From Candidatus Pelethomonas intestinigallinarum (GTDB lineage: Bacteria > Bacillota > Clostridia > Oscillospirales > Oscillospiraceae), in the NCBI GenBank assembly GCA_018712665.1, contig DVGP01000025.1, forward strand, positions 1 to 18,022: a stretch of DNA of 18,022 bases, in the 5' to 3' direction. How positions within the stretch are numbered: position 1 is the stretch's first letter; each line of letters starts with the position of its first letter. The notes under the pieces were generated by a model. The model searched no databases, was not told where the DNA came from, and saw only the letters and a program-made list of their open reading frames with translations. Below are positions 6,288 to 13,913 of the stretch, one piece after another. Both the position numbers and the translations under genes were made by a program.

Positions 6288-7022
6288 GTGGGAGAGAACA
6301 AGTACGACGATCTGGTGTTTTTTGACAAGTACAGCCGGATGGCACGGTCCCGGCAGGGGCTGTCCGGGGCCGGAGAGTGGAAGACCCTGGAGAAGCTGCT
6401 GCCGGACTTTGCCGGGAAGCGGGTGCTGGACCTGGGCTGCGGCTACGGCTGGCACTGCCGATACGCGGCGGAGCACGGCGCGGCATCCGTCGTTGGGGTG
6501 GACTGCTCGGAGCGGATGCTGGCGGTGGCCCGGGAGAAGACGGCGGACCTCCCCCAGGTGACCTATGTGAAGGAAGCCATGGAGGACGTGGATTTTTCCC
6601 CGGAGAGCTTCGACGTGGTCCTCTCCTCCCTGGCCTTCCATTATGTGGAGGACTTCCCCGCCCTGCGGGAGAAGATCCGGCGGTGGCTGGTCCCCGGCGG
6701 GGACTTCGTCTTCTCCGTGGAGCACCCCATCTTCACCGCCCGGGGGGACCAGGACTGGCTCTACGGCCCCGGCGGGGAGATCGACTGCTTCCCCGTGGAC
6801 AACTACTTCTTTGAGGGGCGGCGGCGGGCCGTGTTCCTGGGGGAGCCGGTGACCAAGTACCACCGCACCCTCACCACCTATCTGGACGGCCTTCTCACCG
6901 GGGGCTTCGCCCTTCGGCGCGTGGCGGAGCCCATGCCGCCGGAGGAGATGCTGGACATCCCCGGAATGCGGGATGAGCTGCGCCGCCCCATGATGCTGCT
7001 GGTGGCGGCCCTGCGGCTGTAA
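6288..7022 (+). CDS. Class I SAM-dependent methyltransferase
   Basis: 244 residues from a GTG start; AGGAG at 6276-6280 lies 7 nt upstream, and no ATG nearby has a comparable site. SAM-binding motif I is RVLDLGCGYGWH (residues 45-56), the acidic ribose-binding position is D72 in VVGVDCSERML, and the motif IV-like segment is FDVVLSSLAFHYVEDF, followed by WLVPGGDFVFSVEHPIF. This is the Methyltransf_11/25 fold, soluble and cytoplasmic. The substrate cannot be read from the sequence; relatives with the SVEHPIF segment are usually annotated only as class I methyltransferases. The position behind queT is suggestive but not proof of a role in tRNA or deazapurine metabolism. Confidence 0.9.
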   Translation: MGENKYDDLVFFDKYSRMARSRQGLSGAGEWKTLEKLLPDFAGKRVLDLGCGYGWHCRYAAEHGAASVVGVDCSERMLAVAREKTADLPQVTYVKEAMEDVDFSPESFDVVLSSLAFHYVEDFPALREKIRRWLVPGGDFVFSVEHPIFTARGDQDWLYGPGGEIDCFPVDNYFFEGRRRAVFLGEPVTKYHRTLTTYLDGLLTGGFALRRVAEPMPPEEMLDIPGMRDELRRPMMLLVAALRL

Positions 7023-7051
7023 AAGGCCGCACGCTGCCGCGCCTGCTGTAC

Positions 7052-7082
7052 GCGCCTCCCGCGCCTCCGCCGCGGGAGGCGC
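7052..7082 (+). terminator. Strong GC hairpin after the methyltransferase, probable terminator without T tract
   Basis: GCGCCTCCCGCG (7052-7063) pairs perfectly with CGCGGGAGGCGC (7071-7082), 7-nt loop, 29 bp after the stop codon. It is followed by GGCGGCCCGG, so there is no U run; termination may be inefficient or depend on a factor. Confidence 0.45.
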
Positions 7083-7103
7083 GGCGGCCCGGCACCATCC
7101 ATC

Positions 7104-7132
7104 TTGACAAAGGGCTGTGAACCGAGTATAAT
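7104..7132 (+). promoter_or_regulatory. Full-consensus sigma-A promoter upstream of the CNNM-type gene
   Basis: TTGACA (7104-7109), 17-bp spacer, TATAAT (7127-7132): both hexamers match the consensus exactly. Predicted start near 7139. Such a strong promoter in front of a roughly 250-nt leader suggests that control is exerted after initiation. Confidence 0.9.
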
Positions 7133-7138
7133 GGTGAG

Positions 7139-7388
7139 CAGTACCTTGAAAGGAAGGGCCTTTTGACGGCGTATGGACGGCGAAGACAGCGGCGATAACG
7201 ACCGAACCGAATACTGTTTTCAAGAAGAGTTGAGACATGACCTGTCACAAATGGCGTGAGAGGTTGTGTCTTTTTGCGCGTTTTAAGGCCATGACCCCCG
7301 GCGGCCCGCCCCCCGAATGCCGCCGGGAGACCACTATGAACCAGCCCGCCGAACCGGTCGGGCGCGAACAGAAGGAGAGCACAGACAT
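7139..7388 (+). promoter_or_regulatory. Long structured leader with internal terminator, candidate riboswitch/attenuator
   Basis: This 250-nt untranslated region has three parts. The 5' part (7139-7233) contains two pairings that cross each other, CAGTA/TACTG (7139-7143 with 7212-7216) and CTTGAAA/TTTCAAG (7145-7151 with 7218-7224), so they form a pseudoknot or are mutually exclusive. Next comes a complete intrinsic terminator at 7234-7275. The 3' part has a CCCGGCGGC/GCCGCCGGG hairpin (7297-7305, 7319-7327) and the ribosome binding site. GGCCTT (7157-7162) can also pair with AAGGCC (7285-7290), bracketing the terminator. I do not recognise the consensus of M-box, yybP-ykoY, NiCo, fluoride or ydaO RNAs. 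Confidence 0.55.
7234..7275 (+). terminator. Intrinsic terminator inside the CNNM gene leader
   Basis: GACATGACCTGTCAC (7234-7248) pairs with GTGAGAGGTTGTGTC (7256-7270): 14 of 15 positions pair, including two G-U pairs, with a single G-G mismatch and a 7-nt loop. TTTTT (7271-7275) follows immediately. It lies about 95 nt after the predicted transcription start and 113 nt before the start codon, the layout of an attenuator. Confidence 0.75.
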
Positions 7389-8747
7389 ATGGGCAGCATC
7401 CCGCAACAATTGCTATTACAACTGATCCTGATCCTGATCAACGCCTTTTTCGCCATGACGGAGATGGCGGTGGTCACCCTCAACGCCGGCAAGGTCCGGC
7501 GCATGGCGGAGGAGGGGGACAAGGCCGCCCCCCGCATCCTGAGGATGGTGGAGGAGCCCTCCGCCTTCCTCTCCACCATCCAGATCGCCATCACCCTGTC
7601 GGGCTATCTGGGCAGCGCCTTCGCCGCGGAGAACTTTTCCGACCCCCTGGTGAACTGGATCTACAACGGCCTGGGCTTCCAGGCGGTGCCGGAGCGGGTC
7701 CTGGACACCGTGGCGGTGGTGGTCATCACCATCATCCTGTCCTACTTCACCCTGGTCCTGGGTGAGCTGGTGCCCAAGCGCATTGCCATGCAGAAGCCCT
7801 ACCAGGTGGCCAAGATCTCCGCCGGAGTGGTCTCCGCCATGGCAGCGGTGGTCCGGCCTGTGGTGTGGCTGCTGTCCGCCTCCACCAACGGGGTGCTGCG
7901 GCTGCTGCACATGAAGGTGGAGGCCCAGGAGGAGGCTGTCACCGAGGACGAGATCCGCATGATGGTGGACCTGGGCGAGGCCAACGGCTCCATCGAGAGC
8001 GGCGAGCGGGAGATGATCGACAACGTCTTTGAGTTCGGCGACGCCATGGTCCGGGATGTGATGGTCCATGTCTCCGACATCACCGCGTTTTCCCGGGACG
8101 CTGAGGACGGGGAGATCGAGCAGACCATCCGCTCCAGCGGCCTGAGCCGCTACCCGGTCTACGACGGGGATATCCACAATATCCTGGGCATCCTCAATGC
8201 CCGGGAGTTCCTCCTGGACCGGGTTGGGGACCAGACCCGGCCCCTGACGGCCCTGCTGCGCCCGGCCTACTTTGTGCCGGACACCCTGAAGGCTTCCATT
8301 CTGATGCAGGATATGCGCTCGAAGAAGATCCACATCGCCATCGTTGTGGACGAGTACGGCGACACGGCGGGCCTTGTGACCATGGAGGACCTGCTGGAGG
8401 AGATCGTGGGCAACATCTACGACGAGTACGATCCCTCCGAGCCGGCGGAGATTGAGGAGCTGGAGCCGGGGCTGTGGCGGGTCAGCGGCAGCGCCGACGT
8501 GGAGGAGGTGGCCGAGGCCGTGGGGGTGGAGATCCCCGAGGACGACCTGGAGTTCGACACCGTGGGCGGCCTGGTCTTCAGCCAGCTTCACACCATCCCC
8601 AAGGACGGCACGGTCCTGGATGTGGACGCCTACGGCATGCACATCCACGTGGAGCACATTGAGGACCGGCGTATCGTGGCGGCCACTGTCTGCCGCAGCC
8701 AGCCGGCTCCGGCTCCCGAGGAGGCGGCGGCCAGGACCCAGGCCTGA
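7389..8747 (+). CDS. CNNM/HlyC-CorC family transporter with CBS domains (probable Mg2+ exporter)
   Basis: 452 residues. Order: DUF21/CNNM membrane domain (about 1-185) with TM helices at 7-24, 55-80, 105-130 and 140-165 and the family motif LGELVPKR (124-131); a CBS pair (about 205-345) with VRDVMVHVSDITAF and, in CBS2, VDEYGDTAGLVTMEDLLEEIVG; then a CorC_HlyC C-terminal domain (about 365-440). Characterised relatives (YhdP/MpfA, CorC) expel Mg2+ under ATP/Mg2+-sensing control by the CBS pair; annotation as hemolysin is historical. The ATG at 7389 has AAGGAG 11 nt upstream and begins just before the first membrane helix; an upstream in-frame ATG at 7317 lies within the leader hairpin and lacks a ribosome site. 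The Ala/Pro-rich tail is ordinary. Confidence 0.93.
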   Translation: MGSIPQQLLLQLILILINAFFAMTEMAVVTLNAGKVRRMAEEGDKAAPRILRMVEEPSAFLSTIQIAITLSGYLGSAFAAENFSDPLVNWIYNGLGFQAVPERVLDTVAVVVITIILSYFTLVLGELVPKRIAMQKPYQVAKISAGVVSAMAAVVRPVVWLLSASTNGVLRLLHMKVEAQEEAVTEDEIRMMVDLGEANGSIESGEREMIDNVFEFGDAMVRDVMVHVSDITAFSRDAEDGEIEQTIRSSGLSRYPVYDGDIHNILGILNAREFLLDRVGDQTRPLTALLRPAYFVPDTLKASILMQDMRSKKIHIAIVVDEYGDTAGLVTMEDLLEEIVGNIYDEYDPSEPAEIEELEPGLWRVSGSADVEEVAEAVGVEIPEDDLEFDTVGGLVFSQLHTIPKDGTVLDVDAYGMHIHVEHIEDRRIVAATVCRSQPAPAPEEAAARTQA

Positions 8748-8788
8748 CCCGGCTTTCACGAGGGCTGCAAAAACCCCTTCCCTTCCCC

Positions 8789-8817
8789 TTGACAACGGGA
8801 GAAAAAACCGTTACCAT
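8789..8817 (+). promoter_or_regulatory. Candidate promoter for mfd overlapping the preceding terminator
   Basis: TTGACA (8789-8794), 17-bp spacer, TACCAT (8812-8817, 4 of 6). Transcription would begin near 8824, inside the left arm of the terminator hairpin, so transcripts from here could not form the full hairpin. An alternative -10 (TATAAC, 8964-8969) closer to mfd has no good -35. Confidence 0.4.
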
Positions 8818-8853
8818 CGTCAGGCGGCTCCATCTGGGGCCGCCTGACGGTTT
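8818..8853 (+). terminator. Intrinsic terminator after the CNNM-type gene
   Basis: CGTCAGGCGGC (8818-8828) pairs perfectly with GCCGCCTGACG (8839-8849), 10-nt loop, followed by GTTTCCT. It lies 70 bp after the stop codon. Confidence 0.75.
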
Positions 8854-8997
8854 CCTAAAATAGCCCCATGGCGTTTGATTTTGATACCAGACCGGCTGCA
8901 CGCCCCCTCCCCAGGGACATGGCGTGGGCCATTTTGCTATGCTTTAGCGTAGTGCTCGATCAATATAACCGGAGCTTTCCGGAGAGGAGGCGGAGAT

Positions 8998-11900
8998 ATG
9001 GCAATGGAACAGCTGCTGCGGATGCTGCTGACGATCCCGGAGGTGTCGGCCCTGGTCCGGGCGGTGGAGCGGGGGGAGTGCCCCGCCGCCGTCACCGGGC
9101 TGGGTCCCGTCCACCGCGCCCAGGCGGCGGCGGCCCTGGCCCTGGAGACCGGACGGCCCCTGGTGATGGTCTGTGCCGACGAGGGGGAGGCGGGCCGCCT
9201 GGGGGAGGACCTGCGGAATCTGACGGGAGAGGAGCCGCTGAAACTCTTCGCCCGGGAGCTCTTTGTCAAGGCGGGCACCGTCATCTCCCGCCAGTGGGAG
9301 CACCGGCGGATCGCCTCCCTCTACGCCCTCACCCAGGGCCGGGGCCGGGTGGTGGTGGCCACCTGCGAGGGCCTGCTGCAGAAGACCACGCCGCCGGAGA
9401 AGCTGGGGGCGGCGGCCCTCCGCCTGGCGGTGGGGGAGCGGCTGGACCTCACCGCCCTGCCCGGCCGCCTGGTGGCCGCCGGGTACACCCGGTGCGACCA
9501 GGTGGAGGGCGTGGGGCAGTTCGCCCTCCGTGGGGGCATCCTGGATGTGTTCTCCCCCATGATGGACCAGCCCGTCCGCTGCGAGTTCTTCGACGACGAG
9601 ATCGACTCCCTGGGGGAGTTCGACACCGCCACCCAGCGGCGGACGGCAAACCTGGAGGAGGCTCTGCTGCTGCCCGCTCTGGAGCTGCTGCCCGGGGCGG
9701 ATCTGGCCTCCTGCTTCGACTACCTCCCCCCGGACGCACTGGTGTGCCTTGGGGAGACGGGACGGCTGACGGAGCGGGTGAAGGCCGTGCTCTGGCAGGC
9801 CCGGGAGGACACGGAGAGCCTGCTGGCCGCCGGGGAGAAGGACGGGGACCTGACGAGGCTGCTGCTGAGCCAGAGCGAGTGGCTGGAGGCGCTGGGGCGC
9901 TTCCCCCTGTGCATGATGGACGCCCTGCCCACCTCCCGGTACCCCCTGGCCCCCAGGACGCTGCTGTCGGTGGGGGCCAAGCAGCTCAGCGCCTACGGCG
10001 GCAGCGTGGAGACCGCCGCCGGGGACCTGCAGCACTACCTGAGCGCCGGGTACGCCGCTCTGCTGCTGTGCGGCAACCAGACCCGGTGCCGGAACATGCA
10101 GCGGATGCTCCAGGAGCGGGGCATCGCCGCCGCCCTGGACTTCGACTGCCGGGAGATGCCCCGGCCGGGCCAGGCGAGAATCTCCGCCGGGGCCCTCTCC
10201 GCCGGGGCGGAGTACCCCCAGATCTCCCTGGCCGTCCTCACCGAGGGCCAGCTCACCGCGGCGGTGGCGGGCAAGCGCCCCGCCAGGCACGGAGGCGGCG
10301 ACAGCCGCCGGAAGCTCCTGAGCTACACCGACCTGACGGTAGGCGACCTGGTGGTCCACACCCACCACGGCGTGGGCCGGTTCGAGGGCATCCGCAAGAT
10401 GCCTGTGGACGGGGTGGAGAAGGACTACATCAAGATCGCCTACGCCGGGGGGGACAGCCTCTACGTCCCCGCCACCCAGCTGGACATGGTGTCCAAGTAC
10501 ATCGGCGGGGGCGGCGGCGAGGAGGACGGCCGCCCCGTCAAGCTCAACAAGCTGGGGGGCACCGACTGGTCGAAGCAGAAGAGCCGGGCCAAGGCCGCTG
10601 CCAAGGACCTGGCCAAGGGCCTTATCGCCCTGTACGCCGAGCGCCAGCGCCGGCCGGGCTTCGCCTTCTCTCCGGACTCCCCCTGGCAGCAGGAGTTCGA
10701 GGAGGCCTTCGACTACCCGGAGACCGAGGACCAGCTGCGGTGCATCGCGGAGATCAAAAAGGACATGGAGCGGCCCGTGCCCATGGACCGGCTCCTCTGC
10801 GGCGACGTGGGCTACGGCAAGACGGAGGTGGCCCTGCGGGCGGTGATGAAGTGCGTGCTGGACGGCAAGCAGGCCGCCATCCTGGTGCCCACCACCGTCC
10901 TGGCACAGCAGCACTTCGCCACGGCGGTGAACCGCTTCCGCTCCTTCCCGGTGGAGATCCGGGTGCTCAGCCGCTTCCAGACCCCGGGGCAGGCACGGCA
11001 GATCCTGTCGGACCTGGCCGCGGGGCATATCGACCTGCTCATCGGCACCCACAAGCTGCTGCAGAAGGACATCCACTTCAAGGACCTGGGGCTGCTGGTG
11101 GTGGACGAGGAGCAGCGCTTCGGCGTCACCCACAAGGAGAAGCTCAAGGAGATGGCCCGGCAGGTGGACGTGCTCACGTTGTCCGCCACCCCCATCCCCC
11201 GGACGCTGAACATGGCCCTCTCCGGCATCCGTGACATGTCCACCCTGGAGGAGCCCCCCCGGAACCGCCAGCCGGTGCAGACCTACGTGGTGGAGCACGA
11301 CTGGGGGATGCTGGCCGGGGCCATGCGCCGGGAGGTCGACCGGGGCGGCCAGGTCTACTACCTCCACAACCGGGTGGATACCATCGACCTCACCGCCGCC
11401 CGGATCCAGAAGCTCCTGGGGGAGGACGTGAAGGTGGTGGTGGGCCACGGGAAGATGGGGGAGCGGCAGCTCTCCTCCGTCATGCAGCAGATGGTGGAGG
11501 GCACCGCCCAGGTGCTGGTGTGCACCACCATCATCGAGACCGGCATCGACATTGCCAATGTCAACACCCTGGTCATCGAGGACGCGGACAAGATGGGCCT
11601 CAGCCAGCTCCACCAGATCCGGGGCCGCATCGGCCGCAGTGCCCGCCGGGCCTACGCCTACATGACCTACCGCCGGGGGAAGGTCCTCTCGGAGATCGCC
11701 AGCAAGCGGCTGACCGCCATCAAGGAGTACGTGGAGTTCGGCTCCGGGTTCAAGATCGCCATGCGGGACCTGGAGATCCGGGGGGCGGGGAACCTGCTGG
11801 GCCCGGAGCAGTCCGGGTACATGATGAGCGTGGGCTACGACATGTATCTGCAGCTGCTGGAGGACGCGGTTCTGGAGGAGAAGGGCGAGGGGAAGAAGGT

Positions 11901-12363
11901 GGCCGCGGAGTGCTCCGCGGACCTGACGGTGAACGCCAACATCCCCGAGCGGTATGTGCCCTCCGCCGAGCAGCGGATGGACCTCTACCGCCGCATCGCC
12001 GCCGTCCGGGGCCCCGAGGACGCCTCGGATCTGATGGACGAGCTGATGGACCGATACGGCGACATCCCCCAGTCCGTCCACACCCTGCTGGACGTGGCCC
12101 TGCTCCGGGCCGCCGCGTCAAAGGCGGGCATCTCCGACATCTCCCAGCGGGGAGACGCCGTCAAGTTTACCGTGGCCCGCTTCGATGTGGGCGCCATCGG
12201 CCGGGTCTGCTCCAGCCCCAAGTACCGCCAGCGGCTGCAGCTGGCCGCCGGGGATACCCCCTCCCTCACCCTGCGCCTGCGGCCCAAGGAGCAGGTGCTG
12301 GCCGCGGCATTGGAGCTGGTGGAGGACCTGGAGCTGGCCGGAGGGCGCGGAGAGGAAAATTGA
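8998..12363 (+). CDS. mfd: Transcription-repair coupling factor Mfd
   Basis: 1121 residues, slightly shorter than the usual 1150-1180. It removes RNA polymerase stalled at DNA lesions and recruits UvrA. Order: UvrB-like N-terminal domains (about 1-330) with ISRQWEHRRIASLYAL and VATCEGLLQK; RNA polymerase-interacting CarD-like domain (about 440-510) starting LTVGDLVVHTHHGVGRFEGI; SF2 helicase lobe 1 with Walker A GDVGYGKTE (602-610, K608) and Walker B DEEQRFG (703-709); SATPIPRTLNMALSGIRDMS; lobe 2 ending in GRIGRSARRAYAYM; and the C-terminal TRCF D7 domain (from about 975). Start ATG at 8998 follows AGGAGG by 7 nt. The order mfd then prsA-like is usual in related Firmicutes. Confidence 0.98.
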   Translation: MAMEQLLRMLLTIPEVSALVRAVERGECPAAVTGLGPVHRAQAAAALALETGRPLVMVCADEGEAGRLGEDLRNLTGEEPLKLFARELFVKAGTVISRQWEHRRIASLYALTQGRGRVVVATCEGLLQKTTPPEKLGAAALRLAVGERLDLTALPGRLVAAGYTRCDQVEGVGQFALRGGILDVFSPMMDQPVRCEFFDDEIDSLGEFDTATQRRTANLEEALLLPALELLPGADLASCFDYLPPDALVCLGETGRLTERVKAVLWQAREDTESLLAAGEKDGDLTRLLLSQSEWLEALGRFPLCMMDALPTSRYPLAPRTLLSVGAKQLSAYGGSVETAAGDLQHYLSAGYAALLLCGNQTRCRNMQRMLQERGIAAALDFDCREMPRPGQARISAGALSAGAEYPQISLAVLTEGQLTAAVAGKRPARHGGGDSRRKLLSYTDLTVGDLVVHTHHGVGRFEGIRKMPVDGVEKDYIKIAYAGGDSLYVPATQLDMVSKYIGGGGGEEDGRPVKLNKLGGTDWSKQKSRAKAAAKDLAKGLIALYAERQRRPGFAFSPDSPWQQEFEEAFDYPETEDQLRCIAEIKKDMERPVPMDRLLCGDVGYGKTEVALRAVMKCVLDGKQAAILVPTTVLAQQHFATAVNRFRSFPVEIRVLSRFQTPGQARQILSDLAAGHIDLLIGTHKLLQKDIHFKDLGLLVVDEEQRFGVTHKEKLKEMARQVDVLTLSATPIPRTLNMALSGIRDMSTLEEPPRNRQPVQTYVVEHDWGMLAGAMRREVDRGGQVYYLHNRVDTIDLTAARIQKLLGEDVKVVVGHGKMGERQLSSVMQQMVEGTAQVLVCTTIIETGIDIANVNTLVIEDADKMGLSQLHQIRGRIGRSARRAYAYMTYRRGKVLSEIASKRLTAIKEYVEFGSGFKIAMRDLEIRGAGNLLGPEQSGYMMSVGYDMYLQLLEDAVLEEKGEGKKVAAECSADLTVNANIPERYVPSAEQRMDLYRRIAAVRGPEDASDLMDELMDRYGDIPQSVHTLLDVALLRAAASKAGISDISQRGDAVKFTVARFDVGAIGRVCSSPKYRQRLQLAAGDTPSLTLRLRPKEQVLAAALELVEDLELAGGRGEEN

Positions 12364-12365
12364 GA

Positions 12366-12394
12366 TTGTCACGGAGGCTCTGCCGTGATATGAT
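12366..12394 (+). promoter_or_regulatory. Promoter for the PrsA-like gene
   Basis: TTGTCA (12366-12371), 17-bp spacer, TATGAT (12389-12394), beginning 3 bp after the mfd stop codon. Each hexamer differs from consensus at one base. Predicted start near 12401. Confidence 0.7.
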
Positions 12395-12412
12395 AGATAA
12401 AGTTTGATAAAA

Positions 12413-12451
12413 TCCCACCGGAGGCGCGGCAGCGAAACCTCTCCGGCGGGA
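12413..12451 (+). promoter_or_regulatory. Stem-loop in the PrsA-like gene leader
   Basis: TCCCACCGGAG (12413-12423) and CTCCGGCGGGA (12441-12451) form an 11-bp stem with one A-C mismatch and a 17-nt loop, 30 nt before the start codon. There is no T tract after it, so it is more likely an mRNA-stabilising 5' hairpin than a terminator (inference). Confidence 0.5.
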
Positions 12452-12481
12452 AAGCGGACCTGACACGAAAAGGAGAAAGAC

Positions 12482-13780
12482 ATGAAAAGATGGATGAGCG
12501 CCCTGCTGGCGGCGCTGCTGCTGGCCCTGTGCGTGGGCTGTGGAAACCAGGCGGAGGAGCCCTCCGGCATTTACTACGACATCACCGGCATCGCCCCCAC
12601 GGAGACGGTGATGACCGTGGACGGCAACGAGATCCCGGCCCAGATGTATTTCTACTGGACCGCCTACAACTGCAGCTACCTTGAGTACCAGCTCGGCATG
12701 CTCGCCGCCTATGGCATGAGCGGCGACCTGGTCAACGTCGAGGATGGCTCTGTGAACTGGGACGCCCCGTTCTCCGAGGACCAGACTCTCAGCCAATATG
12801 TCAAGGAGGAGACGAAGTCTGCCGTCACCTTTTACGCCGTGGCGGAGAACCTGGCTGCGGAGCTGGGCGTGACCCTCACGGAGGAGGATGAGACGGCCAT
12901 TGCCGACAACCGGGCCTCCATGGTGGAGGAGCTGGGCGGCGAGGATGCCTACGCCCAATACCTGGACGAACTGGGAGTGGATGAGGAGACCTTCACCCGG
13001 CTCCAGTCCGCCTCCCTTCTGATCGGTGATATGACGGACCTGACGCTCCAGGAGGGCAGTGAGCTGTACCTGCCGGAGGAGGGTTACGACCAGTACGCCA
13101 CCTACGCCGACCACATCCTCCTGGCCACTCAGGACACCGCCACCGGCGCGGCCCTCAGCGAGGAGGAGATCGCGGAAAAGCGCCAGACCGCGGAGGACCT
13201 GCTCTCCCAGCTCCAGGCCTCCGACGATGTGGTGACCCTCTTCGGCCAGCTGGCGGACGAGTACAGCGAGGACCCCGGCCGGGCGGAGAACCCCGACGGA
13301 TACATCTATACTCCCGGCACCATGGTCGCCGTCTTTGAGGACGCGGCGGTGGCCCTGGAGCCCGGCCAGGTCAGCGGCATCGTGGAGAGCGACTACGGCT
13401 ACCACATCATCCTGCGCCGGGACCTGAGCGAGGGGCTGGCCAATGACCCCGACACGAAGCGGGCCCTGGCCCAGCAGCACCTCCAGGGGCTTCTGGAGGA
13501 GCGGATGGCGGAGGCCGAGGTGACGGTCAGCGAGAAGCTGAACACCCTCGATCCCGGCGCCTTCTATACCCAGTATGTCGCGGAGCTGGAGGCCATGCGG
13601 GCGCCCGCCGATGAGGCCGCCGGGGAAGATGGGGCCGATGCTGGCGCCGCCGGGGATGCCTCTGGGGATACCGCCGGCGAGACGGAGACCAGCGGCAATA
13701 CGGAGACTAGCGGCAATACAGAGACTAGCGGCGAGGCGGAAGCCGGCAGCGGGAATGGCGGCGAGTCCTCCGGCCAGTGA
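12482..13780 (+). CDS. PrsA/SurA-like peptidyl-prolyl isomerase lipoprotein
   Basis: 432 residues. The N-terminus MKRWMSALLAALLLALCVGC is a lipoprotein signal: basic start, hydrophobic core and acylated cysteine C20 (the -3 position is Cys instead of the usual Leu). A SurA_N-like helical region (about 45-190) is followed by a parvulin-type domain (about 208-314), recognisable from YADHILLAT, FGQLADEYSEDP and the closing VESDYGYHIILRR. It should help secreted proteins fold at the outer face of the membrane. Residues 374-432 are low-complexity, rich in A/G/E/S, with three TETSGN-type repeats, probably a disordered tail. Start supported by AAGGAG 7 nt upstream. It has its own promoter after mfd; truB sequence begins 31 bp downstream. 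Confidence 0.9.
   Translation: MKRWMSALLAALLLALCVGCGNQAEEPSGIYYDITGIAPTETVMTVDGNEIPAQMYFYWTAYNCSYLEYQLGMLAAYGMSGDLVNVEDGSVNWDAPFSEDQTLSQYVKEETKSAVTFYAVAENLAAELGVTLTEEDETAIADNRASMVEELGGEDAYAQYLDELGVDEETFTRLQSASLLIGDMTDLTLQEGSELYLPEEGYDQYATYADHILLATQDTATGAALSEEEIAEKRQTAEDLLSQLQASDDVVTLFGQLADEYSEDPGRAENPDGYIYTPGTMVAVFEDAAVALEPGQVSGIVESDYGYHIILRRDLSEGLANDPDTKRALAQQHLQGLLEERMAEAEVTVSEKLNTLDPGAFYTQYVAELEAMRAPADEAAGEDGADAGAAGDASGDTAGETETSGNTETSGNTETSGEAEAGSGNGGESSGQ
13682..13735 (+). repeat. Three 18-bp in-frame repeats in the foldase tail
   Basis: Three consecutive 18-bp copies encode TETSGN, TETSGN and TETSGE (residues 401-418 of the PrsA-like protein). Copies differ by only a few bases, suggesting recent slippage and possible length variation between strains. 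Confidence 0.85.
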
Positions 13781-13808
13781 CCCGTCTGAACCGGACGGCG
13801 GAGGGACC

Positions 13809-13874
13809 GCTATGCCCAATGGAATTTTGATCATTGACAAACCAACAGACTGGACCAGCATGGATGTGCGCGCC
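13809..13874 (+). repeat. Direct repeat copy 1: duplicated truB start region
   Basis: Positions 13809-13867 match 14078-14136 (59 bp, one silent difference, T13835 versus C14104); allowing two more differences the match runs to 13874/14143. The offset is 269 bp. This copy keeps a ribosome binding site, GGAGG at 13799-13803, directly after the PrsA-like gene, and so probably marks the ancestral position of truB. Confidence 0.95.
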
Positions 13875-13913
13875 CCAGCAGGCGCGCCGCGCCTGCCGGG
13901 GACCCCTGACTGA
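13812..13913 (+). pseudogene. truB: Truncated truB start (19 TruB codons plus unrelated tail)
   Basis: From ATG 13812 the frame encodes MPNGILIIDKPTDWTSMDV, identical to the first 19 residues of the intact TruB, and then a foreign tail RAPAGAPRLPGTPD to a TGA at 13911-13913. No catalytic residue is present, so it cannot be an enzyme. It has a proper ribosome binding site (GGAGG, 8 nt spacing) and may still be translated into a 33-residue peptide just upstream of the structured insert. Its frame differs from that of the real truB (offset 269, not a multiple of 3), so simple readthrough cannot join them. Interpreted as the left-hand remnant of a duplication or insertion in the truB 5' end. Confidence 0.85.

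Noticed and set aside
7052..7082. Inverted repeat as a mobile-element end
   Set aside because: Single hairpin placed right after a stop codon with no matching partner; a terminator role is simpler.
7237..7425. Small protein of 62 codons overlapping the CNNM gene leader and start
   Set aside because: Its first codons lie in the terminator stem, there is no ribosome site, and it overlaps the real gene start out of frame.
8944..12081. Minus-strand open frame of 1045 codons opposite mfd
   Set aside because: It is antisense to an unmistakable Mfd, composition is dominated by H, G, L, V and P as expected from reversed GC-rich codons, and no domain is recognisable.
13812..13913. First truB copy as an independent functional gene
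   Set aside because: Only 19 TruB residues remain and the catalytic aspartate is absent.
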